Source of the DNA: Carposina sasakii
Taxonomy: Eukaryota; Arthropoda; Insecta; Lepidoptera; Carposinidae
NCBI GenBank assembly: GCA_014607495.2
Contig: CP053150.1
Span: forward strand, 14,032,495 to 14,096,494
DNA length: 64,000 nucleotides
Direction of reading: 5' to 3'
A model generated the notes under the pieces. It was not told where the DNA came from. It was given only the letters and a program-made list of their open reading frames with translations, and did not search any database. This document shows positions 11,538-23,094 of this stretch, in pieces; position 1 is the first letter of the stretch, and each line of letters starts with the position of its first letter. The position numbers were made by a program, and so were the translations under genes.

Positions 11538-11750
11538 TCCTACTAATATTATAAACGCGAAAGTTTGTGAGTATGGATGGGTGGATGGATGTTTGTTACT
11601 CTTTCACATAAAACGGCTGAAGCGATTTTAATAAAAAAATGGTATGGAGTTAGCTGACACCCTGGATTAACACATAGGCTAATTTTTATCCCGGGAAAAT
11701 ATTTTTATCTCCGATAATTTCGACATTTTGTTTTTTCTGCAGTCCACTAG
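11538..11750 (+). mobile_element. Helitron-like element lacking its 3' hairpin
   Basis: It starts TCCTACTAATATTATAAACG and ends CTAG followed by T. Its 3' part (CCCGGGAAAATATTTTTATC, GATAATTTCGACATTTTG) matches the element at 12310-12609, but the GC-rich hairpin that normally sits between two GTCCAC motifs is missing and only one GTCCAC remains before CTAG. The 5' flank is T, not A, so the left border is approximate. Confidence 0.65.
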
Positions 11751-12309
11751 TCCGAAATAATGCAATAACCTGATATAAGTGACTAACGTCGAGTCTAGGG
11801 TAATTTCTGGATATGTAATCTTACAGGAAGTACCAGAGGTCAAAAATGCCAGATAGAGAGAAAATGTCATATTTAGGCGATAAAATTGCCGTAGTAGTAT
11901 CTACGTAAACTACGCCTACTACACGCAGTGCTGACCATGTTAAAAGTTTTTCAAGACCTTCAAATTTATCCTAGGAAACAACGTCATAATTTTATCTACG
12001 TGCGACAGCTAGCTAAGTTCGCCTATGCTGTCTAACTTTTTATCGCAACATTTCAGCGATTAGACCTTACCATTTGAGGAAATGTTTCGATGACTTTGCG
12101 GACTTCGCTGTAGCTCATAATATTATTTAATTGTCTAAGCCCCGAACGTCTCGGGACTTTGCGGGAGTCATCGCACGTTCCGCTCCAAAACGCTAGAAAA
12201 CTATAGCAGCATGCTTTGTCCTGACATAAACAGTCCTTAACTCAAATTGATTGAGATGGCGAAACATTCTATACTTAGGATGTGTTTACTCGTATGTATG
12301 TAGAACCTA

Positions 12310-12609
12310 TCTATACATATAATAAAAATGTAACGGATCGCTGTCTGTACATGGACGCAATAGAACCCAAAACGATGATTTTTTGAATTTTTGTCTGTTT
12401 GTCGGTTTGTCTGTTTGTCTGTGCGTTTGTGCACGCTAATCTCAGAAACGGCTGAACCGATTTCGATGCAGTTTTCAGGAATATATTGTGACAGGTCCCA
12501 CTTAACATATAGGCTACTTTTTATCCCGGGAAAATGTTTTTATTCCGGATAATTTCGATATTTTGTTTTTTCTGTAGTCCACGCGGACGGAGTCGCGGGC
12601 GTCCACTAG
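12310..12609 (+). mobile_element. non-autonomous Helitron (300 bp)
   Basis: The 5' end is TCTATACATATAATAAAAAT preceded by A; the 3' end is CTAG followed by T. These are the Helitron hallmarks (TC...CTRR, insertion between A and T, no target duplication). A hairpin-forming GC-rich stretch, GCGGACGGAGTCGCGGGCG, lies about 5 bp before CTAG. There is no Rep/helicase coding. Relatives lie at 49182-49410 (5' part), 49739-50065 (full), 34781-34955 (3' part) and 59906-60015 (3' part). Confidence 0.85.
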
Positions 12610-12721
12610 TCTACGTATATGATGATATGTATGAGGATGTATTAATAGGCATAACAATCAGAAGTCTTGTAAGCTGCAGGATCTTATTCGTGATATATTT
12701 ATCAATATCGTCATATAATTC

Positions 12722-12970
12722 TTCTATGCTGCTCTGGAAGTGAAAAAAAAAAATTAGTACTACAGCTGTTTCTCTTCCCGAGCATACTGTACAAGTCAGT
12801 AAAGGGACAAGAGGGTCTTGGTGTTTTGTAGGCGATGGGCTGACCACCTGTCTCTACTAATCGAACTTGTACATCTTAACTATACCCTCAAAATTGATCA
12901 GAAGTGGCACCATGTGGTTCTATCGGCCCTTGGTGCTCTGCCTACCCCGTAAGGGAGAAAGGCGTGATTA
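12722..12970. repeat. dispersed repeat, copy A (inverse of 18421-18650)
   Basis: Most of this stretch is the reverse complement of 18421-18650 with scattered changes: GAGCATACTGTACAAGTCAG, GTTTTGTAGGCGATGGGCTG and ACTATACCCTCAAAATTGAT have counterparts there. The end CCCCGTAAGGGAGAAAGGCG is a widespread lepidopteran LINE/SINE tail type. No coding sequence. It abuts the next element at 12979. Confidence 0.6.
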
Positions 12971-12978
12971 TATGTATA

Positions 12979-13689
12979 TGTCGTGGCCATATCGTAGAAT
13001 TGATCATTTCATGAAATGGTCGAGCATTTCATGAAATGGTCGCATTTCATGAAAAGTTCAACTGTCTATTGGCCACATCATGATATGGTTTGGGCAGATC
13101 GATGATAAAAATCGTTTCTCGATATGGGCAACTAAACGCCCGATCATTTCATGAAGTGGTCAAGATTATTGATCATATCGTAAAATAGTTACATGAATCA
13201 CCGGTAGAGGCGCTGCGCGCGTTTTATTTATGTGTGAAGATGGCGGATTTTTCTTTTTAGGTTATGAAACAAATTAAAGAGAGTAGGGTGACTATGCAGA
13301 AGAAGTTCACGGATAGTGTGTTATATTGTATAATGTATATTAGACTTAATGGTGCCAGATGCGAATCGCTTTTGTAAAGTCTTTTATGTTTTTAAATATT
13401 ATATTGTGAAAATATCACATAAATAATAGCAAAAAAAATCATACCATCATACCTTATGGTATACTTATATATGGTGTACGGTATATATTATTTATATAAG
13501 CTCTTATCACATTCGGAATTTATGGACACCCTGTTAATACGATTTGGCCAAACGTGGATGACAAAATCGTGAAATGTAGACGATTTAACGATCTGGTCAA
13601 ATTGAATTGGCCACTTCATGAAATGCGACCACTTCATGAAATGCTCGACCATTTCATGAAATGATCAATTTTACAATATGGCCACGACA
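12979..13689. mobile_element. TIR element with palindromic ATTTCATGAAAT arrays, copy 1
   Basis: The left end is TGTCGTGGCCATATCGTAGA and the right end, inverted, is TGTCGTGGCCATATTGTAAA. Both are flanked by TATA, which could be a 4-bp target duplication or part of the terminus. Each end carries three tandem units of about 18-20 bp around ATTTCATGAAAT, and a further copy lies inside near 13146. There is no coding frame. A second copy in opposite orientation, with about 120 bp extra, is at 47755-48590. The superfamily is not recognised. Confidence 0.85.
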
Positions 13690-14292
13690 TATATACCTAC
13701 CTAATACCATAGTTCCGGGAATAGGAAAATAACATTTTAGATGTTCCAAGCAGCTACTTGTTGCTCTTTGTATTTATTGATGACATGTTTGTATGGTTGG
13801 TGGACTTTGTGGGCGGGGGTATTGGAAAATCAATTTATTCATGATGATCATTAAACTTCACCAATAAAGTTTGCGTTAAATGACCTTAATTATCTTTTTT
13901 AACTAACAATATTTTAATGCCGTGATATACAGATTGTAGTGCATTGTATTTTTAAATTAGAATTTACTTTTAGATTCAAATCAAATCTCTTAGATTAAGA
14001 TAGGTATTCGGTCCGCGAATCATTATTCTGTCAAATCTTTATCCGGTAGCATTTATTACTTGACGAGAATATCAGCTCTATTATGTATGATCAATAGAAT
14101 CTAACGAATATAATATAATGAGAAATACTTTGTTTTGGCATCGCTGTTACATAATACGAATTTGACGTTTAAACACGAAAAATGTACAATTTTAGCTTAC
14201 TAAGGGTAAGTTACGATAAGGGTAAGGGCTATTGGTTTATTTGCTGTAGGATTCGTGTCATCTCGTACCTCACCACAACAAATATAAACATA
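13690..14292. other. unannotated AT-rich spacer
   Basis: No exon, RNA gene or transposon terminus was recognised between the two neighbouring elements. Confidence 0.4.
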
Positions 14293-14506
14293 TCACTACA
14301 TATTATAAAACAAAGTCGCTTGCCGCTGTTTGTCCGTCCCTATGTATGCTTAGATCTTTCAAACTAGCGAACGGATCTTGACGTGGTTTTCTTTAATAGA
14401 TAGAGCGATTCACGAAGAAGGTTTATAATGTATAACTAGGGACCCGCCCCGGCTTCGCACGGGAATTATGTACTCTCTGGCGGGCGAAGCCGTGGGCGGT
14501 CGCTAG
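14293..14506 (+). mobile_element. short Helitron (214 bp)
   Basis: It starts TCACTACATATTATAAAACA preceded by A and ends CGGTCGCTAG followed by T. The segment CGTCCCTATGTATGCTTAGA and the GC-rich 3' part GGCGAAGCCGTGGGCGGTCG before CTAG are typical of abundant lepidopteran Helitrons. Non-coding. Confidence 0.75.
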
Positions 14507-14762
14507 TTTTTAAATAAATCGCATTCCTTAAATAACTGCAGCTGTTAAAACAAATTTATCACAAAGTAAATCCTTCACATCAGGTACCATACATTTGCTC
14601 ATATTGACGCAATACAAAATTGATATATTCTCATATAAATACGATATTACACCGCTAACCCAGATATGGGACAAATATAGCCAGCGAGTGAAACATATGT
14701 GAATCGTTACATGTATTCGTCATGCACAGGGTCGGACTACCTATCTACGAGTATATTCAATA

Positions 14763-15456
14763 CTAGTGGCCCGCCCTCGCTTCGCTTCGGTACATATCAA
14801 TACATAGATACAACTTTATATGTAGGTACAGCGGTTTTCGTTTAAATTTGGATTTCCCGTAACTACCCTTCCCATAGGAATTTCGGGAAATCCGTTCTTA
14901 GTGCTCCCTCACAGTCCCTAATGAACATACAGGTCCAATTTCAAATTCATATGTATCGCAGTTGTCGTAAAAAAAATGAATTCCCGTTTGTCCCCTTCCC
15001 GTGGGAATATCGGGAAATCCGTTTGAATTCCCATTTGTCCCCTTCCCTTGGGAATTTCGGGAAATCCGTTTTTAGTCCTTCCTCGTTGTCCCCAATGAAC
15101 ATATATGCCCGATTTCAGCTTCATATGTATAGCGGTTCTCGTAAAAATTATGAATTCCCGTTAGTCCCCTTCCCGTGGGAATTTCGGGAAATCCGTTTTT
15201 AGTCCTTCCTCGTTGTCCCCAATGAACATATATGCCCGATTTCAGCTTCATATGTATAGCGGTTTTCGTAAAAAATATTGAATTCCCGTTGGTCGCCTTC
15301 CCGTGGGAATATCGGGAAATTCTTATAGCCTATGTTCATCCAGGTCCAATAAGGATTCTAACGGTGAAAGAATTTTTGAAATCGGTCCAGTAGTTTCGGA
15401 GCCTATTCATTACAACCAAACAAACAAAGTTTTCCTCTTTATAATATTAGTATAGA
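14763..15456 (-). mobile_element. Helitron with internal ~150-bp tandem units
   Basis: On the minus strand it starts TCTATACTAATATTATAAAG preceded by A and ends GGGCGGGCCACTAG followed by T, so both Helitron borders are present. The interior is a tandem array of diverged units with CCTTCCCGTGGGAAT, TTCGGGAAATCCGTT, CCTTCCTCGTTGTCCCCAAT and a TATGTATAGCGGTT block. The frames that cross it on both strands are by-products of the repeat. Non-autonomous. Confidence 0.85.
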
Positions 15457-16776
15457 TCAAAGTTAAAATCAATTAGTCGTCGGAAAATTCAGGAAAATAC
15501 AAATGTTATTTTAGTTTTTTTTTAAATAATAGTTTGGTTCTGGTTTTAAGTAATGTACTTTTTACGTTTTGAATATGAACTAAAAGGCTATTTTTGCTTA
15601 TTTCAGATCACAATATTCCATTTGTTTACGATCTAACTCGCGATTGCAAATAATTTATGGTTAATAAATACAACTAGGTAGAGTGAAATTTTGCAAACAA
15701 ATAACTAAAATAACGGATTATATTAAAACAGCAATGCATTGCGCTGCAGTAGGTACCTACCTAGAAGGTTACAACACACATGATATGCGTAACACTCGCT
15801 CTTTTTGAAACATTGGCTTACACTGCGGTGCTAAATAAAAAATCTTAATTACTAACTTATATTATAATTTATTCCAGTGAAAGATATTTGATTAATAAAA
15901 AGTGGAATCCCACTTTATATTAATTCAGGATGAGTCGATTCTCCCCTGATAGTTAATATGAGAAAAGTAGGTAGTAGACAACCGACGTTTTATAGTCTAG
16001 ACCAGAGCTTGGGAAGGATGTGTTTGCTCGTCAACTTAATTTAGAATTTCCTAGACTAAATGGGCAACAACTATTTAATGAGTGAATCATAAAACAAAGT
16101 TCATTCGTTTAACCCAAAAACATTATTACAGATAATTATTTTTATGTCGCCATAATGGTTTCCCACTGCTGGGCAAAGGTTTTGTGTAAACACAAAATAA
16201 TAAATGATCAACGATTAATTATTTTATTGTACATACTTAGATAGATAAACATTCACCGTTCACACAAAAAAATCAAATTACACAGGGAACGAGAAAATGG
16301 TAGATATATTATAAGTACATAATCATGTTAAGAATTTTACAAGCAATCAGCGAATGTTGTAAAATTTTTGATATCGCAATTTTTGCTTTTGCTAGTTAGG
16401 TAATACGGGCTAGCAACACAAGGCTAACTATAGGTAGGTAACTATAAGTAGAAGTACTTTTCCTATATTACCGATAGTATTCCTCTCTGGTAGGTTTGCA
16501 AGTTCATTGTTCCTCAAGTATTTTTTTTCTAAATATCACTCAATTTATATTCAAAGAAGAATTGCTTTGGCGCTTCCCGCATACGTGATGAGATTATAAG
16601 TGACAATTATTATGCAGTATTGGATCTAATAGATCTTTAATCTACATCACGTAAATAAATGACAGCTGAGAAAAATTACACGAAGTAACTACGTAATCCT
16701 CTTTGCCTTATGAATAAGCCATCATTGCTTCTACTTCGAAATTGATGACTGAAATTGAATCTGCTCATACGGTGTA
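15457..16776. other. AT-rich spacer without genes
   Basis: Nothing coding was found. A short CCCACTGCTGGGCAAAGG stretch at about 16165 resembles an RTE 3' region fragment. The remainder has no recognised structure. Confidence 0.4.
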
Positions 16777-18005
16777 GGGCAAAACTTGGCTAATCGGTGA
16801 TAGTTTGGTAATTTGGCCACAGAATTTTAGCCTTTTAGTAAATAATTTAGCAAATTTAAAGGGCAAGGCTCCATAAAGTTGCCTTTGATAATAAATATCT
16901 AAAAGTATTACTAATACTTCATTGTTTATATAAAATGTGTTTAAATAAATACTTTGTGAAGTTAGGTAAATCAGTGATAATTCAGTTATTTTGTGATATA
17001 AGCTTGGTCATCTTGTGATATCAGTCAGGTCAATATGTGGTATTAATGAAAACTAAATAATAGACAAAAATACAATAATCAAATGTTATAATAATATTTA
17101 GTATTAATTAAAATAGTGAAGTAACACTTAAATTAAACTATAATTGCATTTTATTGATATAACTCAGCAATTCAAGTTCTATTACAGATGGCAAAACAAA
17201 AGGTTTCCCACGTTTGAGCTGAGATGATGAAGTAGGGTCATGGTGATAGCGGTCACAATATGTTTTCAGGGTGCTCCAAGGTATAGAAAACTTTTTTGCT
17301 GCCTTATAAACTGTACTTCCATTACTAACTTCCATTACAGCAGCTTTGATACTTGACGAATTATAGGATTTTTCTTTCAACGAAGATTTTTTTGTTGCTG
17401 TCGTATGTTTCTTTTTCTTTGACTTCTGCTGCAAAAGAAAAAGGTTGTTGTAACATAAAACGAATAACAATATCAATAATTATCCACTATAAGCTTCGAA
17501 TATTTAAGAAAACATAGTAGTTCCTCCGATATCTCGTTTAAACAAATGCACATAATTCAATAAGCATGGTTATGTTGTGATAAAAAAATATGGTTAACTC
17601 GGAAGAACACTAATATTTTGCCTATAGAACTTAAGGATTTTGGATTATAAAAAATTACATTTCTTAACATTCCAATACATAAACATGCTCACAAACTCTT
17701 ACCTTATCGTGATTTATAGAAGGTTTTCCCATTTTTAGTAATATTTAACGATATTTTAAGTTCTAATCCGCTTAATTCTTTGACAAGCCAAAAGTAAGGT
17801 TAGACCATAGTAATGTCAACAAAGTTTTTCTTTTTAAATTTCGGTGGCCTCGTTCGGAAACACGTTTGATGTCTATACTTACTTTGATAATACCGCCATC
17901 TATTGTAAATATTTCACAACTGTAGATTACACGGTAACTTCGGGATAAAGGGTAAATAAAATATCACAGAATTACTGCATATCACTGATTAGCCAAGTTT
18001 TGCCC
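16777..18005. mobile_element. pogo/Tigger-like DNA transposon, DDE-less (1,229 bp)
   Basis: The left end GGGCAAAACTTGGCTAATCG and the inverted right end GGGCAAAACTTGGCTAATCA are 26-bp inverted repeats with one mismatch. TA flanks both sides (16775-16776 and 18006-18007), the target duplication of the Tc1/mariner/pogo superfamily. The only coding content is a two-exon minus-strand ORF for a psq-type DNA-binding domain (17138-17732). The near-perfect termini suggest that the insertion is fairly recent. Confidence 0.88.
17138..17732 (-). CDS. stand-alone psq/CENP-B-type HTH protein of transposon
   Basis: Exon 1 (17703-17732) encodes MGKPSINHDK and ends at a GTAAGA donor. Exon 2 (17138-17428) follows a polypyrimidine tract and CAG, in the same phase, and ends in TAG, giving 106 residues. 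Residues 10-30 are Lys-rich. Residues 36-73 carry the pipsqueak-type helix-turn-helix seen at the N-terminus of pogo/Tigger transposases (IKAAVMEVSNGSTVYKAAKK then FSIPWSTLKTYCDRY), followed by KRGKPFVLP, the usual hinge. The CENP-B second domain and the DDE nuclease that normally follow are absent. The protein should bind the element's ends but cannot cut DNA. A repressor role, like other truncated transposases, is inference. Loss of the catalytic part by internal deletion is the simple explanation. Confidence 0.7.
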
Positions 18006-18420
18006 TATGAGTGATGTTTCCAGAGCGTAGTAGGTTTGATGGTGTTTCTTGGCCTTTAGGCTGAGATGCCAGACAGAACTAATTGTTGCAGTCAGCCCTG
18101 GCTGATGCTTTCAAGGCCAATCCCAGAAATACGAAGATTAAAAAGAGAAACTATATACGGAATTAAATGTCTGGATAGGACTAACTGTATGTAGACTACA
18201 CTATCACGATTGAGTTGCATACACGTGTCATGTCGAAATACAATGTGCATTTGTTAGAGTATAGCTAAATAGGTAGTCTAATTAATTAATATCTAATTAT
18301 TATGACCCGTCTGATAGGGATCATATTAGTAGACACAAGATATCACAAGTAATTGCATTTATGTAATGTAGTAGGTAGGTACCTTCTACATATAGGTATA
18401 CCGACATTTATTATAATACA

Positions 18421-18650
18421 TATATACATATAATCACGCCTTTATCCGATAGAATAGAACCACATGGTACCACTTCTGACCAATTTTGAGGGTATAGTTG
18501 AGATGTACAAGTTCGGTTAGTAGTGACAGCCCATCGCCTACAAAACACGAAGACCCTCTTGTCCCTCAACTGACTTGTACAGTATACCTGGGAAGAGAAG
18601 CAGCTGTAGTATTATACGTTTTTTTTACTCCCAGAGCAGCATAGTAGTCT
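18421..18650. repeat. dispersed repeat, copy B
   Basis: It is the reverse-complement relative of 12722-12970, sharing ACAAAACAC, GACCCTCTTGTCCCT and a T-run followed by CCAGAGCAGCATAG. No coding frame. It is probably the tail of a retroelement, but no target duplication was seen. Confidence 0.6.
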
Positions 18651-20657
18651 TTATTTATTATAATATGTAGTAAGCAATCAATGAAGTTAGTCTGCTGATT
18701 TCCTGGTATTTATACAAATTGCCGGCAATAACAGTAATAGAGCAATACTTTTAATGAGAAGCGCCTATTACCTATATTAGCGACGATATGGAATGCAGCT
18801 GAGACATTATTAGTACACTATTGTTGTACATACATCGTTTATTTAAATAAATAATGTAGAGGGATAATAATAAGCTCTTCGTTTGCATTAATTGTTTAGG
18901 TTTGGATCACATGTTAATTTTGTGTTGAACGCTTTAAGCTAAGCCCTCTTTGAAAACATTGCATACGTTTTTACATTTTTAACCCTTATAAAACTAAGTT
19001 TCCAATACCTAAGTATGTAAAAGTACATTATTATGTTTTTCAGGGCCATTCAATCATGGAAATATTAAATTCAAAATGTTAAATGCAAGAAATTAAAAAA
19101 GCATTAATATCAATTAACTACACCTGAAGTGTATCTACCTAATAAATGTAAACCTATTAGGCATGGATAGACCTTGCTGTAGTAGAATCTTTTATATCCG
19201 AGATCGAATCTCCAAGAGAGCTGATAGTTCTCGAATTTATACCCACTTTACAAGAAAAAATCAACAATATGACTGTCATTTGTCATAAGTGTGAGCTTCT
19301 TCCTTCATTTATGCCCTTAATTTATATCCTCTCATCTTCTCATGTCAATATTTTTCTACTAAAACTAGACTATAACCACGTAAATAACCGGCCGGTTTAG
19401 AAATAGTATTGTTTTGTATTTTATCGCAAGTTTTTTTTTTATGGAATAGTAAATATTCACAGTGGAAAGGCAAAAACGCTAAAGCGCAACTTATTTAAAT
19501 ATATCAAGGAAGCAGTCTTTTTCACTGAGTCGAATATTTAACTCATTTAGGAAAAAAGTTGTGCATTTTGCCTTTCCGCTATCTATAAGCATGTGATATA
19601 TAAATAAATAAATAAGAGTGTAGGTACCTACAGTTTGTGCATTATCTCTATGTAGGTAACAGCGTGATGGGTCATCGTCGCGTTTAATTAAGTTTGACTA
19701 AGACCGTTTCTGTAAACTCGATTAAGGATGATTCACACCATTAGGTCAGTCGACAGAACAGGGGTCGTGACTCTTTCTTGTTAAACCATTGTTATGTGTA
19801 TATATGTATTTTACGATATAGGTAAAACTGCTGTTTGTAAGTTTCGCTAAAAATCAAAGACTGTTCATTTTGTTTATCATCTTATTAACTTTAAATATCT
19901 AAACGAAAGTTCTAACTTCGATGTCAGTGCGTTGACTTCATCTAATCTAGAATCTAGATAGGTATTGAATGTTTGGAACTAATTTATAGCGCGACCAAGA
20001 ATTTTAATGATCTGCTGGACTATGGCGCCACTTGAAATCAAGATAATATGATGTAACGATGTACAACTCTTAAAGTTCTTAAAATAGACAACACATTTAT
20101 GCATGGTCATTGCAATTATGTGCTATTACTGCGAATTGAAATTTTAATTAGTATGCTCAGTAAATTGTAAGGTCAACAAAGCTTTGAAAAAAAACTTTGA
20201 ATTAGCCACAAAATTATGAATTAAGGTTGAATGAAACATAACTTTACAGAAATTGCAAAAGTGGAGAAAGAGAACCATAAGTTTTAAAATCATTTAGCTA
20301 GATTAGGTATATGTCTGCCTGTACGTACTTACGTAGGTACTCAAACTTTAGTGTTCCCTTAACCAATAGTATTATCATATCTGTGCTATAACCTATAACA
20401 AACTTTCCTATAACGCCAAAGCTCACTAAATAGTACCTAGATCCCAACTGGCACACATCCAACCAGTACGCTAGTTCGCATAGGGCTATATTTATTCGGT
20501 GATTCTACCGGCGAACATTTACGCAGATTGGCCAGAACGCTAAATAAACAAAACAGTCCATTTCACGACCCAAATGCAGTCTTTTATTTATTTGTGATCA
20601 AGACTTTTTATCGATTACTACCTACTACAAGGACATAAGTTGTAGTATTATTTATTA
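18651..20657. other. AT-rich intergenic stretch
   Basis: No exon is convincing on either strand. The only recognised item is a short TIR element at 19462-19579. Confidence 0.4.
19462..19579. mobile_element. 118-bp MITE-like inverted repeat
   Basis: The left end GTGGAAAGGCAAAAACGC and the inverted right end GCGGAAAGGCAAAATGC frame a non-coding interior. The inner parts (GCGCAACTT and GCACAACTT) also match. No clean target duplication was noted. Confidence 0.55.
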
Positions 20658-21032
20658 TACAGGTGATTTTTGGTCGTCAACGTTCCCGAAAACTACGGAA
20701 TCTCCTCATCATCACGATCATTTTTCTCCATGGAAGCATTCCTGGGAAGTGTCTGGTTTCCAAAATATTAGGGTCCAAAGTTGAGTAAATAGACTGCGTT
20801 TTTCTGCATAAATGCACATAGATGCGCGTAGCATTATTTTTTCACGAGAAATAATTAATATATGTCTATAAAAAAAAACTAACATAAACACTAGACACTA
20901 TAAATTTCGCCCAATCAAGTAATTTTTTTTTTTTTTATTATTTCCCAGCATTTTTTTTTTGCATAAATTTACTTTATTTGATTTAAAAAGTTCGTACCCT
21001 TCGTTAAGGGTGGCAACGAAAAAACACCTGTA
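20658..21032 (+). mobile_element. MITE, reference copy of GGTCGTCAACG family (375 bp)
   Basis: It starts TACAGGTGATTTTTGGTCGT and ends, inverted, TACAGGTGTTTTTTCGTTGC, so the terminal repeats match for about 14 bp and then loosely. Landmarks are CTCCTCATCATCACGATCAT, CTCCATGGAAGCAT, TTCACGAGAAATAATTAAT and TTTCCCAGCA. Other copies are 9784-10160, 26846-30111 (interrupted), 33015-33510 (rearranged) and 37671-38247. Non-coding. Confidence 0.8.
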
Positions 21033-22746
21033 TTATGACGGTTATATTACGTTGGTCAGGGTATTTATTTTTGTTGCTTATACATTGTTACCTGCATAGT
21101 AAGAGGTTGAGGGCTCTACCTGCTCTCCGGCGCGGCGCGGGCGGCCCGTCATTGTAATAAATAAAGTCTTCGTAAAATTCAAACTATCAAGATACAGCGC
21201 CCTACAATAAAAAGCTTTAAACTAGAATAAAGTTATTAATTGGACAGATATCTCTAAATGAGAAAGTAAGTTTGTATACTTACCTATTTATTTGTTTGTT
21301 GTGACTTTTCACACTTTCTTTATTCAACCTAATTCGAGCATAAGAACACAAGTCAGGAGTTTGGAGACAGACATAAGGCTAGAGTAGGTACTCGTAGGGC
21401 GTAGTACAGACAGTATTCTTTGACGTAGGTCTATGGTCTAACTAAACGTGAGATATTAACAAAGAGGGCAGTTATAAATGAACAGTTCAGTAATATAAAA
21501 TCACAGAACACTAATACTCCCTAAAATTCATAAAATACGAGTATCTTGAGGCCAATATTACGTACCTAACGAATGGTCTAGTTTGTATGAATGTATGAGA
21601 CAGGATCGCTACATATTAAGTGTAAAAAGACCGTATTAATTGCTAACCACAACTCGTTTACTAATGGACTAAGCTAACAGTTTTTACTGTAAATATGTAG
21701 TACATAATGGCAAATAAAACTTAGCAAAACTTAAAGGAGGAAAATTTTACTCTTGTTTATGTTCCTGGGAATACTAAATACCTACTTACTCACATTAGTG
21801 TGCGGTGAGAAATGTAAACATATTAGGCATTCATTACATATTTCTAAAGTATACTTAATTACTACCTATTTGTATTAAATAAATAAGTAGTTAAAACAAA
21901 AAAAAGTCTGGGGTGGATTGATAACGTGGTAGAGCCTAATCACCAATTAAAAAAAAAATGTTTATTCCTACATTATAATTATCCAATTACTGCTAATAGT
22001 TAGTAACAGGATCTAGGTCTAGAACTCTAGACGTGATCAAGGTTGAAGGTTGTTCTAACTATGGCAGTTGCGCAACGGAGGCTGCGCCGGCGCCGATAGC
22101 GGAGCGCGGGGAGGCGGAGGGGGTCCGGCATGTTTTTGTTTACATATGTAACTGGTTTGTTGTGTGCAAACTAAACCTGTTCTCATTCTGCCTCTGAACA
22201 TACGCTTCATCAAGTTTCCACATGATTAAGCTACATTTTTAAAAACTTCGTCTTATCTCTCTCTACCTTCATCTATGGGAGAGGTTATGTTATGGTGATA
22301 TAGATTTATGTCACGGGATCTAAATATTAAGCGCAGGAATCTATGGAATCACCACTTAGATCTACATCATATATCTTTTTTAGAGATTTATTTATCAGAG
22401 ATTTAGAAAAGGTTTTTATATCCTTCAATACACGTAAGCGACACGTATTGCCACTAGGGAACGTCGGTTTTTTATCATACCAGTATCTCTAATCTACTCG
22501 TTCAGCTGTCTAAAGCACCCAGTTGTCCACCCTCAAAATGGGGTCACTAAAATATATTATGATTGTAATATAACGAGCAAAGGCTTACTTACGAGAAATA
22601 AAGAATTATCCATTTGTGTACAATGTAGAGTCCGGAAACTACGCCACCATCATGTTAAATTAGTTCCAATTGAATCAATATTATGTTCGTTGTGTTATGC
22701 TTATGTTGACCTTAACATTTGTCACACGAATACGTCTAACACTTAC
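21033..22746. other. intergenic or intronic stretch with two GC-rich patches
   Basis: It probably lies inside an intron of the minus-strand gene whose first coding exon is 22747-23094. Two short GC-rich patches (about 21115-21160 and 22062-22135) stand out from the AT-rich background and could be small exons, but no frame with both good splice sites and recognisable protein was found. The rest has no recognised features. Confidence 0.4.
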
Positions 22747-23094
22747 CGGGCCTTCCATCTCCTCCCACTTGAGCTCGTTGGAGACCTTCGTGTTGAGGGA
22801 CTTGACGCTGGCGGTGATGGCGATGACGTTGGCGGTCAGCTCAGCCACCTCCTGCCGCAGGCGCGCCAGCTGCACCTCGCGCACCACCGTCAACGCCAGC
22901 AGCCACGCCACCAGCACCGCCACAGTCACGCCGAAGATCAAGCACGACCGCCGTCGCCGCCCGCTCTTCTCCATTATCGCGTTCCGGTACTGCCTCTCAA
23001 AGTCTCCACTGACCAAATTGTTGGAACTTTCCTTCACGTTCCCCATCACCTGTGCCCCAGTCACGTCGGGTATCAATGCGAAGTTCTCGGCCAT
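22747..23094 (-). CDS. type II membrane protein, first coding exon (partial)
   Basis: The exon starts at ATG (23094-23092), encodes 116 residues in phase 0 and ends at a perfect GTAAGT donor. Base composition and codon use are clearly more GC-rich than the surroundings, supporting real coding. Residues 1-50 are hydrophilic and end in GRRRRS. Residues 51-71 form one transmembrane helix (CLIFGVTVAVLVAWLLALTV). Residues 72-105 are rich in Leu/Val at heptad spacing (VQLARLRQEVAELTANVIAI), suggesting a coiled-coil stalk. There is no signal peptide, so the topology is N-in/C-out. This layout matches the N-terminus of TNF ligands and of other type II oligomeric proteins. The remaining exons, to the left, were not identified, so the family is open. 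Confidence 0.65.

Noticed and set aside
14918..15202. Frames on both strands inside the Helitron tandem units (also 25096-25407)
   Set aside because: The same short stop-free units are repeated on both strands; no protein family was recognised.
22062..22135. GC-rich patch as a second exon of the type II membrane gene
   Set aside because: A Pro-rich frame exists but no acceptor with a pyrimidine tract could be found, so it was not called.
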